Assembly (NCBI RefSeq): GCF_900013425.1
Contig: NZ_FBXK01000005.1
Span: forward strand, 558,001 to 622,000
From: Sphingobium sp. Z007
GTDB lineage: Bacteria > Pseudomonadota > Alphaproteobacteria > Sphingomonadales > Sphingomonadaceae
Reading direction: 5' to 3'
DNA: 64,000 nt
The translations under genes were made by a program, and so were the position numbers. Of this stretch, positions 46,472-54,259 are shown one piece after another. Within the stretch, counting starts at the first letter, position 1. Each line of letters starts with the position of its first letter. Under the pieces are notes generated by a model. That model made no database searches, had not been told where the DNA came from, and saw only the letters and a list, made by a program, of their open reading frames with translations.

Positions 46472-46669
46472 ATGTCGCATAGTTCCGACATAAAGCTGAT
46501 CGTCAATCGCGATAACCGGGTAACGTTGCCAGCCGCGCTTCGCCGAAAGCTGGGTTTGCGGCCGGGGGACGCGGTAGAACTGGTTGTGCGTGATGGCGGC
46601 CTTATTATTCTCCCGGTAACGCGGACGCCCATCTCGGACCCGCTAAACGGAACGGTTCGGGACGCATAG
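46472..46669 (+). CDS. AbrB/MazE-type SpoVT domain protein (orphan)
   Basis: 65 residues from ATG 46472 (MSHSSDIKLIVNRDNRVTLP). The swapped-hairpin DNA-binding motif is NRVTLPAALRRKLGLRPGDAVELVVRDGGLIIL, typical of antitoxins and AbrB regulators. No PIN or RelE-like toxin gene follows; the next gene is an alpha/beta hydrolase. A GTG two codons upstream (46466) is an alternative start. It could be an autonomous regulator or the remains of a toxin-antitoxin pair. Confidence 0.8.
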   Translation: MSHSSDIKLIVNRDNRVTLPAALRRKLGLRPGDAVELVVRDGGLIILPVTRTPISDPLNGTVRDA

Positions 46670-46709
46670 CGGCGTCATTCGGCAAGTCTCGATTGAGTGG
46701 GGGTTATCG

Positions 46710-47609
46710 GTGCGCGCATTTTTGACATTTATATTCGCAGCCATGCTTGCCGGGTCCGGCTCCGCCTTCGCCAAAGACCCTGTGATCCATCCCGCCGTCA
46801 TCGCCGATCCCAAGCCGGACGCGGCCTATCCCGCCGGCATGAGCGCGTTCGTCATTCCAACGCAGGACGGGGCGATGAACGCGGTTCTCTATACCGCCGC
46901 GGGGGCGGGCATCCATCCAACGCTGTTGTTGCTCCACGGCTTTCCCGGTAACGAGCAGAATCTGGACCTGGCCCAGGCCGTGCGCCGCGCCGGGTGGCAT
47001 GTGCTCACGCTCCATTATCGCGGCAGTTGGGGCAGCCCCGGCACCTTTTCCTTCGGCAACGCGTCGGAAGACGCCTTCACCGCGCTCCAATATCTCCAGC
47101 AGCCTTCGATCGTCGCCAGATATCGCATCGATACCAGTGCGATCGTGGTGGCCGGGCATAGCATGGGCGGCTTCATGGCTGCTGACGCCGCGGCCGCCGA
47201 CCCGCGCGTCGCTGGACTGTTTCTGATCGATCCCTGGGACCCGGCGCAGACGGTCACGGCGCTGGCCACGCCGGAGGGCGAGGCGGCGTGGAAGGCCGAA
47301 GTGGCCAGCGACCTGCCGCCGCTAAATGGGGCGACCTATGAGGGGCTGACCGGCGAGATCAAGGCGGACGGGCAGAAGTTCGACCTGGGCCGCCGCCTGG
47401 CTGGCTATGGCCGCCGTCCGCTGACGCTGCTCGGCGCGGAAAAGGGAATCGGCGCCATGGCGCGCAAGGCCGCCGCCGATGCGCAGGGCGCCAATCCATC
47501 CGCCCGTCTGATGGTCTGGCCGACCGATCACAGTTTTTCTGACAGCCGCATCGCGCTGGCTGACGCGCTGGTCCGTTTCCTGGCTGGCGTCGCGCCGACG
47601 ATCCGGTAG
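46710..47609 (+). CDS. exported alpha/beta hydrolase
   Basis: 299 residues starting at GTG 46710 with a signal peptide (MRAFLTFIFAAMLAGSGSAF). The fold has LLLHGFPGNEQN (oxyanion HG at 76-77), the nucleophile elbow GHSMGG (S151) and the late WPTDHSFSDSR, which gives the catalytic His. It is a serine hydrolase of unknown substrate, probably periplasmic. A GGGG-rich ribosome site precedes the start; no ATG gives a better signal peptide. Confidence 0.85.
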   Translation: MRAFLTFIFAAMLAGSGSAFAKDPVIHPAVIADPKPDAAYPAGMSAFVIPTQDGAMNAVLYTAAGAGIHPTLLLLHGFPGNEQNLDLAQAVRRAGWHVLTLHYRGSWGSPGTFSFGNASEDAFTALQYLQQPSIVARYRIDTSAIVVAGHSMGGFMAADAAAADPRVAGLFLIDPWDPAQTVTALATPEGEAAWKAEVASDLPPLNGATYEGLTGEIKADGQKFDLGRRLAGYGRRPLTLLGAEKGIGAMARKAAADAQGANPSARLMVWPTDHSFSDSRIALADALVRFLAGVAPTIR

Positions 47610-47621
47610 TTTTTGATTGCC

Positions 47622-47664
47622 GCGATTTCCGAGCCGGCGGATGTTCCATCCGCCTCGAAATCGC
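47622..47664. other. long two-part hairpin before tdk
   Basis: GCGATTTC (47622-47629) pairs with GAAATCGC (47657-47664), and within it GGCGGAT (47636-47642) pairs with ATCCGCC (47648-47654). It ends 16 bases before the tdk ATG and 12 bases after the hydrolase stop. No T-run follows. It may be a repeat or an mRNA leader element. Confidence 0.55.
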
Positions 47665-47680
47665 TTTAGGGCAGGCACCG

Positions 47681-48259
47681 ATGGCGAAGCTCTATTTCTA
47701 CTACAGCTCGATGAATGCGGGGAAATCGACCACCCTGTTGCAGTCCGACTTCAACTATCGCGAACGCGGCATGGAAACCATGCTGTGGACCGCCGCGCTC
47801 GACGATCGCTATGGTCGGGGGCGGATCGTGTCGCGGATCGGGCTGGAGGCGCTTGCCGCTCTGTTTGACCCTCAGGTCGATATCTTCGCCGCCATCGCGG
47901 CCCAGCATGACGCGACGCCGCTGTCCTGCGTGCTGCTGGACGAGGCGCAGTTCCTGACGCAGGCGCAGGTGTGGCAGTTGGGCGGCGTGTGCGACCGGCT
48001 GGGCATCCCGGTGCTCTGCTACGGCATCCGCACCGATTTTCAGGGCCAGCTTTTCCCCGGCAGCGCCGCGCTGCTGGGGCTGGCCGACGCGCTGACCGAG
48101 ATCAAGACGGTGTGCGATTGCGGGCGCAAGGCGACGATGAACCTGCGCGTCGATGCGGACGGACGGCCGATCCAGCATGGCGCGCAGACGCAGATTGGCG
48201 GCAACGATCGTTATGTGGCGCTGTGCCGCCGTCATTTCGTGGAGCAGATGCAGGGCTGA
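47681..48259 (+). CDS. tdk: thymidine kinase
   Basis: 192 residues of the type II family. The P-loop is YSSMNAGKSTTLL (GKS at 14-16), the Asp of the Walker B type is in VLLDEAQFL, and the lasso and zinc site are in KTVCDCGRKATMNLRVD with CRRHF near the end. Salvages thymidine to dTMP. It is full length. It stands between the hairpin and truB. Confidence 0.95.
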   Translation: MAKLYFYYSSMNAGKSTTLLQSDFNYRERGMETMLWTAALDDRYGRGRIVSRIGLEALAALFDPQVDIFAAIAAQHDATPLSCVLLDEAQFLTQAQVWQLGGVCDRLGIPVLCYGIRTDFQGQLFPGSAALLGLADALTEIKTVCDCGRKATMNLRVDADGRPIQHGAQTQIGGNDRYVALCRRHFVEQMQG

Positions 48260-48290
48260 CAGCGGCGTCGGCGCGCTATAGAGGCGCGCC

Positions 48291-49343
48291 ATGCATGGCT
48301 GGATCATCCTCGACAAACCGCATGGCCTTGGCTCCACCCAGGCGGTCAGCGCGGTCAAGCGTGCGCTGCGAACCCAGCGGGAATTGCTGGGCGGAACGGA
48401 AAAGTGGAAGGTCGGCCATGGCGGCACGCTCGACCCGCTGGCGACCGGGGTGCTGCCGATCGCGATCGGGGAAGCGACGAAGCTCGCCGGCCGGATGCTC
48501 GACAGCGACAAGATTTACAATTTTACTGTCGCTTTCGGTGTCCAGACCGACACGCTGGACCTGGAGGGGAAGGCGATCGCGGCAAGTGATATGCGCCCAA
48601 CGCTTGCCGCGGTGGAAGCGATATTGCCGCGCTTCACCGGACCGATCGAGCAGGCGCCGCCCGCCTATAGCGCGATCCTGATCGACGGCCAGCGTGCCTA
48701 TGACCTCGCCCGCAAGGGGGAGGCGGTCGAGATGAAGCTGCGCAGCGTGACGATATATGAGCTGCACATATCCTCGCCCCAGGGGGGAGAGGATAGCGTA
48801 GCTTGCCCGCATAGCGGGCTAGCGCAGCTTGGAGAGGGGAAGGGCGCGCCGATCCCCTCTCCAAGCGCGGCTAGGCAGCAAGCTGCCGAGCCTTGCTATC
48901 CTCTCCCCCAAGGGGAGAGGATAAACGCGATCACCCTCACCGCCCATGTCTCCAAGGGCACTTACATCCGCTCCCTCGCCCGCGACATCGCGCTGGCGCT
49001 GGGCACGGTCGGTCATGTCACGATGTTGCGCCGCGTGAAAGCAGGCCCGTTCACCCTGGAAACCGCGATATCGCTGGACAAATTGGACGAAGCTGCTAAG
49101 GGCGGCGACATCGGTCGGCTTATGCTGCCGTTGACGGCGGGGCTGGACGACATCCCGGCTCTCCCCGTCTCTCCCGATCAGGCACTCGCTCTCCGCCAGG
49201 GGAAGATACTGACCGGGATCGCTGCCACCGACGGCCAGTATCTGGCGACATTGGGCGATATCCCCGTGGCGCTGGTGCGGTCGGACGATCATCAGGTCGT
49301 CGTGGTGCGCGGTTTCAACCTGATGTCGAGGGAAGACGATTAG
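48291..49343 (+). CDS. truB: tRNA pseudouridine(55) synthase TruB with in-frame repeat insertion
   Basis: Isomerises U55 to pseudouridine in the tRNA T-loop. Catalytic Asp is D48 in HGGTLDPLATG. TruB features YSAILIDGQRAYDLARKG and LTAHVSKGTYIRSLARDI are conserved. Between residues about 160 and 212 the protein has an unusual Ser/Pro/Gly/Gln-rich stretch (SSPQGGEDSVACPHSG... to PLPQGERIN) that corresponds exactly to a palindromic DNA repeat. Without it the protein would be near 300 residues, the family norm. It follows tdk, and rpsO begins on the base after its stop. Confidence 0.93.
   Translation: MHGWIILDKPHGLGSTQAVSAVKRALRTQRELLGGTEKWKVGHGGTLDPLATGVLPIAIGEATKLAGRMLDSDKIYNFTVAFGVQTDTLDLEGKAIAASDMRPTLAAVEAILPRFTGPIEQAPPAYSAILIDGQRAYDLARKGEAVEMKLRSVTIYELHISSPQGGEDSVACPHSGLAQLGEGKGAPIPSPSAARQQAAEPCYPLPQGERINAITLTAHVSKGTYIRSLARDIALALGTVGHVTMLRRVKAGPFTLETAISLDKLDEAAKGGDIGRLMLPLTAGLDDIPALPVSPDQALALRQGKILTGIAATDGQYLATLGDIPVALVRSDDHQVVVVRGFNLMSREDD
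48769..48921. repeat. palindromic repeat element inserted inside truB
   Basis: About 153 bp whose two arms of roughly 65-70 bases are inverted copies: ATCCTCGCCCC near the left end against GGGGAGAGGAT at the right, then GGATAGCGTAGCTTGC against GCAAGCTGCCGAGCC-type sequence, meeting at CTTGGAGAGGGGA and TCCCCTCTCCAAG. The element length is a multiple of three, it contains no stop in the truB frame, and the gene reads on in frame after it. It is the only repeat of this type found in the window. Confidence 0.85.
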
Positions 49344-49613
49344 ATGACGATTACTGCCGAGCGCAAGGAAGCGCTGATCAAGGAATATGCCCGCGCTGAG
49401 GGTGATACGGGTTCGCCAGAGGTTCAGGTATCGATCCTGACCGAGCGTATCCAGAACCTGACCGAGCATTTCAAGGGTCACCACAAGGACAATCATAGCC
49501 GTCGTGGTCTGCTGATGATGGTCAACAAGCGTCGTTCGCTGCTGGACTATCTCAAGAAGAAGGATCAGGCGCGTTACACCGACCTGATCGGCAAGCTGGG
49601 TCTGCGTAAGTAA
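49344..49613 (+). CDS. rpsO: 30S ribosomal protein S15
   Basis: 89 residues ([20 protein letters not shown]). It has the conserved [39 protein letters not shown] and [10 protein letters not shown] segments. S15 binds 16S rRNA early in 30S assembly. The ATG follows the truB TAG directly, and a terminator hairpin lies 15 bases after its stop, with pnp further on. Confidence 0.97.
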   Translation: MTITAERKEALIKEYARAEGDTGSPEVQVSILTERIQNLTEHFKGHHKDNHSRRGLLMMVNKRRSLLDYLKKKDQARYTDLIGKLGLRK

Positions 49614-49627
49614 ACCTGCTAAAAGGG

Positions 49628-49651
49628 ACGGCCCCATTCGGGGCCGTTTCT
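49628..49651 (+). terminator. rho-independent terminator or processing hairpin after rpsO
   Basis: ACGGCCCC pairs with GGGGCCGT around ATTC, then TTTCTGATT. The short T-run suggests partial termination, so that some transcripts could read into pnp. Confidence 0.65.
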
Positions 49652-49715
49652 GATTCTGACACATGGCGTCCGGCAATTCGGCAAGGCGTTCATGATCCGG
49701 GGACACTTCCCCACA

Positions 49716-49777
49716 CTGTCGCACCCGCGACAGAGGAGAGCGAAAGCCTCTCCATTCATGGAGCCGCACAGGCTCCA
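49716..49777 (+). promoter_or_regulatory. structured pnp leader with three tandem hairpins
   Basis: Three consecutive perfect hairpins precede pnp: CTGTCGC/GCGACAG (49716-49733), GGAGAG/CTCTCC (49735-49753) and TGGAGCC/GGCTCCA (49759-49777). In E. coli the pnp leader forms a hairpin that is cut by RNase III for autoregulation by PNPase. A comparable role here is inferred, not shown. Confidence 0.5.
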
Positions 49778-49826
49778 CCAAAGGCCCCGCCCGGCAATAG
49801 GGCCAGGTGGGCGAAGGAAAAAATCT

Positions 49827-52181
49827 ATGTTCGACGTCAAGAAAGTATCCATCGAGCTGGCCGGCAAGACGCTGACCCTCGAAACCGGTCGTATTGCGCG
49901 CCAGGCTGACGCCGCCGTGCTGGCCACCTATGGCGAAACCGTGGTGCTGTGCGCCGTGACCGCCGCCAAGAGCGTGAAGGAAGGCCAGGACTTCTTCCCG
50001 CTGACCGTTCACTATCAGGAAAAATATTCCGCCGCCGGCCGCATCCCCGGTGGTTTCTTCAAGCGTGAGCGCGGCGCTACGGAAAAGGAAACGCTGGTTT
50101 CCCGCCTGATCGATCGTCCGCTCCGTCCGCTGTTCCCCGAAGGTTTCTACAACGAAATCAACGTCATCGCCCAGGTGCTGTCGTTCGATGGCGAAAGCGA
50201 GCCGGACATGGTGGCGATGATCGCCGCATCGGCCGCCCTGACCCTGTCTGGCGTGCCCTTCATGGGTCCGATCGGCGCGGCGCGCGTCGGTTACAAGGAT
50301 GGCGAATATCAGCTCAACCCGTCACTGGACGAAGTGAAGACCGGCGAACTCGACCTGGTCGTCGCCGCCACGTACGACGCGGTGATGATGGTCGAATCCG
50401 AAGCGAAAGAGCTGTCGGAAGAGATCATGTTGGGCGCCGTCCTGTTCGCGCATGACGCCAGCAAGAAGATCGTCGACGCCATCATCGCCCTGGCGGAAAA
50501 AGCTGCCAAAGACCCTTGGGACATGGCCAAGAGCGATGACCTGGGCGACCTGAAGGCGAAGCTCAAGAAGCTGATCGGCAAGGATATTGCCGCCGCCTAC
50601 AAGCTGACCGACAAGTCGGCCCGTTCCAACGCGCTGAACGAAGCCCGCGCCAAGGCGAAGGCGAAGTTCACCGCCGACGGCCTGGACGCCCAGACCGTCA
50701 TGGCCGGCATCAAGCTGACCAAGAAGCTGGAAGCGGAAATCGTGCGCGGCGCTATCCTGAAGGACGGCAAGCGTATCGACGGTCGCACCACCACGCAGAT
50801 CCGCCCGATCGAAGCAATGGTCGGTTTCCTGCCCCGCACCCATGGTTCGGCCCTGTTCACGCGCGGTGAGACGCAGTCGATCTGCACCACCACGCTGGGC
50901 ACCAAGGACGCCGAGCAGATGATCGACGGCCTCACGGGCCTGCATTATGAAAACTTCATGCTGCACTATAACTTCCCGCCCTACTCGGTCGGTGAAGTCG
51001 GCCGCTTCGGCGCGCCGGGTCGTCGCGAAGTGGGTCATGGCAAGCTGGCATGGCGTGCGCTGCACCCCGTGCTGCCGAGCAAGGATGAGTTTCCCTACAC
51101 GATCCGCGTTCTTTCGGACATCACCGAATCGAACGGTTCGTCGTCGATGGCGACCGTCTGCGGCGGTTCGCTCTCGATGATGGACGCCGGTGTGCCCTTG
51201 AAGCGCCCCGTGTCCGGCATCGCCATGGGCCTGATCCTGGAAGGCAAGGACTTTGCCGTCCTGTCCGACATCCTGGGTGACGAAGATCATCTGGGCGACA
51301 TGGACTTCAAGGTTGCCGGCACGTCCGAAGGCATCACCACGATGCAGATGGACATCAAGATTGCGGGCATCACGCGCGAAATCTTCGAAGCGGCGCTGAC
51401 GCAGGCGAAGGAAGGCCGCGCCCACATCCTGGGTGAGATGGCCAAGTCGCTGTCCTCGACCCGCACCGAATTGTCGGCGCACGCTCCGCGCATCGAAACC
51501 TTGCAGATCGACAAGTCGAAGATCCGTGAAGTCATCGGCACCGGTGGCAAGGTGATCCGCGAGATCGTCGCCGAAACCGGCGCGAAGGTCGACATCGACG
51601 ACGAAGGCCTGATCAAGATCAGCTCGTCCGATCCCGCGCAGATCGAGGCCGCCCGCAAGTGGATCCTGGGCATCACCCAGGAAGCGGAAGTCGGCAAGAT
51701 CTATGACGGCAAGGTCGTCAACATCGTGGACTTCGGTGCCTTCGTGAACTTCATGGGCGGCAAGGACGGTCTCGTCCATGTGTCCGAAATGAAGAATGAG
51801 CGCGTCGAAAAGCCGACCGACGTCGTGTCGGAAGGCCAGGACGTGAAGGTCAAGGTTCTGGAAATCGATCCGCGCGGCAAGGTTCGCCTGTCGATGCGCG
51901 TTGTCGATCAGGAAACCGGCGAAGAGCTGGAGGACACCCGTCCTGCCCGCGAAGCGCGCGAACCGCGCAGCGATCGTGGCCCGCGCCGTGATGGCGGCGG
52001 TGGTGGCGACCGTGGTCCGCGCCGCGAGGGCGGCGAGGGCCGTGGCGACCGTGGTCGTGGCCCGCGCCGTGACGGCGGTGACCGCGGTCCGCGTCGCGAA
52101 CGCAGCGAAGGCGGCAATGATGCCAATGACGATCGGGGACCGGCACCGGGCGGTCTGCCCGACTTCCTGACCCAGGACTAA
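49827..52181 (+). CDS. pnp: polyribonucleotide nucleotidyltransferase (PNPase)
   Basis: Phosphorolytic 3'-5' exoribonuclease and degradosome core component, 784 residues from ATG 49827 ([20 protein letters not shown]). Two RNase PH domains ([16 protein letters not shown] and [20 protein letters not shown]) flank an all-helical linker. A KH domain ([15 protein letters not shown]) and an S1 domain ([20 protein letters not shown]) follow. The C-terminal tail from about residue 705 is a run of Arg/Gly/Asp repeats (RGPRRDGG units) not found in E. coli PNPase. A frame extending to 49692 covers the leader hairpins and has no family match. Confidence 0.97.
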   Translation: MFDVKKVSIELAGKTLTLETGRIARQADAAVLATYGETVVLCAVTAAKSVKEGQDFFPLTVHYQEKYSAAGRIPGGFFKRERGATEKETLVSRLIDRPLRPLFPEGFYNEINVIAQVLSFDGESEPDMVAMIAASAALTLSGVPFMGPIGAARVGYKDGEYQLNPSLDEVKTGELDLVVAATYDAVMMVESEAKELSEEIMLGAVLFAHDASKKIVDAIIALAEKAAKDPWDMAKSDDLGDLKAKLKKLIGKDIAAAYKLTDKSARSNALNEARAKAKAKFTADGLDAQTVMAGIKLTKKLEAEIVRGAILKDGKRIDGRTTTQIRPIEAMVGFLPRTHGSALFTRGETQSICTTTLGTKDAEQMIDGLTGLHYENFMLHYNFPPYSVGEVGRFGAPGRREVGHGKLAWRALHPVLPSKDEFPYTIRVLSDITESNGSSSMATVCGGSLSMMDAGVPLKRPVSGIAMGLILEGKDFAVLSDILGDEDHLGDMDFKVAGTSEGITTMQMDIKIAGITREIFEAALTQAKEGRAHILGEMAKSLSSTRTELSAHAPRIETLQIDKSKIREVIGTGGKVIREIVAETGAKVDIDDEGLIKISSSDPAQIEAARKWILGITQEAEVGKIYDGKVVNIVDFGAFVNFMGGKDGLVHVSEMKNERVEKPTDVVSEGQDVKVKVLEIDPRGKVRLSMRVVDQETGEELEDTRPAREAREPRSDRGPRRDGGGGGDRGPRREGGEGRGDRGRGPRRDGGDRGPRRERSEGGNDANDDRGPAPGGLPDFLTQD

Positions 52182-52222
52182 GCGGACGTGCCGATCCCAG
52201 GATCGGCCTTTCCTACAGATAG

Positions 52223-52258
52223 AGACGGGGTGTCCGGTTCGCCGGGCGCCCCGTTTTT
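52223..52258 (+). terminator. rho-independent terminator of pnp
   Basis: CGGGGTGTCCGG pairs with CCGGGCGCCCCG (two G-U wobbles) around TTCG, followed by TTTTTG. It lies 42 bases after the pnp stop. Confidence 0.88.
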
Positions 52259-52342
52259 GCATCTGCAGCCCACAGACTGATTTCGATCAAGGCATGGCTG
52301 GAAACTTCTGTTACTCTACCGATACGTCTTTTGGGGGTCATC

Positions 52343-53365
52343 ATGCAGGGCAGTAATGAGCGGTTCGTCGAACGCCTGCCGCTTGTGCTCGATCGGCCAG
52401 TCTATGGCTATATATTGACTCTGCTGTTCTGCGGCGCGGCGCTATTGCTGCGGTTCGCGGCCGAACCGCTGCTGCCGGCGGGCTATCCGTTCGTTACTTT
52501 CTTTCCCGCTGTGATCCTGTCCTCCTTCCTGTTCGGCATCCGCCCCGGCATCTTCGCTGCGCTTCTGGGCGGTCTGCTGTCCTGGTATTTCTTCATCCCG
52601 CCCTTCAACCGATTGGCGATGAACCCGGCGGTCGCGGTGGCGATGATCTTCTATGTGGGGGTGGTGGTGGTCGACATCGCCCTGATCCATTTCATGCAAC
52701 GGGCCAATTTCAACCTGGCGGTCGAGCGGGAACGTAGCCGCGCGCTGGCCGAAAATCGCGAACTGCTCTTCCATGAACTGCAACATCGTGTGTCCAATAA
52801 TCTGCAGGTGGTCGCCGCGATGCTGGCGCTCCAGCGCCGCCATGTCGATCATGATGATGCGCGCCGCGCGCTGGACGACGCGTCGGGGCGGGTCGCGCTG
52901 GTCGGCCGGATCAGCCGTGCGCTCTACGATCCGTCGGGGGCGGGGCAGGATGTGAAGACCTTCCTCACCACCCTGGCCAGCGACGTGCTGGACGCCAGTG
53001 GCCGCAAGGATATCGACCTGACGGTGCGTGCGCCCGATGCGATGACGCTGGACGCGGCCATCAGCGTGCCGTTGGCGTTGATCGTCGCCGAAGCGGTCAG
53101 CAATGCTGTGGAACATGGATTGCCCGACCGGCCGGGTCGGATCGACGTCGCTCTTGTGACGCAGGACGGCGCGATCGCCTTGCGCATCGCTGACAATGGC
53201 CATGGACTTGCCCCGGACGCGCCGTCAGGCGGCGCGGTCGGATCGCTGGGGTTGCGCATCGCGCACGCGCTGGCGGGGCAGTTGGGCGGGCGTTTCGCGC
53301 TGGAAGCGACAGCAGCGGGCGGCGCCGTTGCCCGGTTGGACATACCCGCCCGGACGGCTTGTTGA
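52343..53365 (+). CDS. membrane sensor histidine kinase, HWE/HisKA_2 type
   Basis: 340 residues from ATG 52343. Three or four membrane helices (about 21-120) match the DUF4118 sensor module. Next is a HisKA_2/HWE-type phosphoacceptor, HELQHRVSNNLQVVAAML, with H148 the likely phosphorylated His, then an HATPase domain (VAEAVSNAVEHGLPDRPGRI N-box and IADNGHGLAPD). Such kinases often feed the general stress response in alphaproteobacteria; this link is inferred. No response regulator gene is adjacent. TTG at 52331 is a possible start. Confidence 0.85.
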   Translation: MQGSNERFVERLPLVLDRPVYGYILTLLFCGAALLLRFAAEPLLPAGYPFVTFFPAVILSSFLFGIRPGIFAALLGGLLSWYFFIPPFNRLAMNPAVAVAMIFYVGVVVVDIALIHFMQRANFNLAVERERSRALAENRELLFHELQHRVSNNLQVVAAMLALQRRHVDHDDARRALDDASGRVALVGRISRALYDPSGAGQDVKTFLTTLASDVLDASGRKDIDLTVRAPDAMTLDAAISVPLALIVAEAVSNAVEHGLPDRPGRIDVALVTQDGAIALRIADNGHGLAPDAPSGGAVGSLGLRIAHALAGQLGGRFALEATAAGGAVARLDIPARTAC

Positions 53366-53420
53366 CGCACACGCATTCTGCCGCTTGGCGGCGGCGTGTC
53401 CCTCGGCTATGACCCGCTCC

Positions 53421-54209
53421 ATGCTGACGAAAACCATGACGCGCATTGGCGCGGCCACCGCCCTGGTCCTGATCGCCTCGCCTGTCCTTACCGGCTGCTC
53501 CACGTCAAAGAACAAGGCCGACACCCAATATGTCGCGCGCGACGTGTCCACCCTGTATAACAGTGGCAAGGACCGGCTGGACCGGGGCCAGTATAAGCTG
53601 GCCGCCGCCCTGTTCGATGAGGTTGAACGCCAACATCCCTATTCGCCCTGGGCGCGCCGCGCGCAGCTCATGTCGGCCTTCAGCTATTATATGAACCAGG
53701 ATTATGCCGAATCCATCTCGGCGTCGCAGCGTTTCCTGTCGATCCACACCGGCAACAAGGACGCGCCCTACGCCTATTATCTGATCGCGCTCTGCTATTA
53801 TGAGCAGATCGCCGACGTCACCCGCGACCAGAAGATCACGCAGCAGGGGCTGGACGCGCTGGGCGAACTGATCCGCCGCTATCCCGACACCCGCTACGCC
53901 GCCGACGCGCGGTTGAAGGTCGACTTGGTCAACGATCACCTGGCGGGCAAGGAAATGGAAGTCGGCCGATTCTACCAGCGCCGCGGCCAGTGGCTGGCCG
54001 CCACGCTGCGTTTCCGTTCGGTGGTCGATAAATATCAGACCACGACGCATACGCCCGAAGCGCTGGAACGGCTGGTCGAATCCTATCTCTCGCTCGGTAT
54101 CCCGGCCGAAGCGCAGAAGGCCGCCGCCGTGCTGGGCCGCAACTATCCCGGCACCAAATGGTATGAGCGCAGCTACAAGCTGATGCAGGAACATGGGGTC
54201 AAGGCCTGA
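53421..54209 (+). CDS. bamD: outer membrane protein assembly factor BamD
   Basis: Lipoprotein subunit of the BAM complex. From ATG 53421 it is 262 residues: a signal MLTKTMTRIGAATALVLIAS ending in lipobox LTGC, then five TPR repeats starting NSGKDRLDRGQYKLAAALFD. FDEVERQHPYSPWARRAQLM and SYYMNQDYAESISASQRFL are classic BamD. ATG 53409 adds four residues and is an alternative. A recN gene follows after 50 bases, an order found in many alphaproteobacteria. Confidence 0.93.
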   Translation: MLTKTMTRIGAATALVLIASPVLTGCSTSKNKADTQYVARDVSTLYNSGKDRLDRGQYKLAAALFDEVERQHPYSPWARRAQLMSAFSYYMNQDYAESISASQRFLSIHTGNKDAPYAYYLIALCYYEQIADVTRDQKITQQGLDALGELIRRYPDTRYAADARLKVDLVNDHLAGKEMEVGRFYQRRGQWLAATLRFRSVVDKYQTTTHTPEALERLVESYLSLGIPAEAQKAAAVLGRNYPGTKWYERSYKLMQEHGVKA

Positions 54210-54259
54210 CGGCCTTTTTGCCTGTTCCCCTTTTGTGCGGTGACAGGTAGAAGCGCGCC

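Noticed and set aside
48769..48921. Reading the truB repeat as a truB frameshift or pseudogene
   Set aside because: The frame is unbroken on both sides, and downstream TruB motifs including VSKGTYIRSLARDI are intact.
50322..52262. A 646-codon minus-strand open frame across pnp
   Set aside because: Antisense to pnp, rich in His/Arg/Asp in the pattern of a shadow frame, with no domain or ribosome site.
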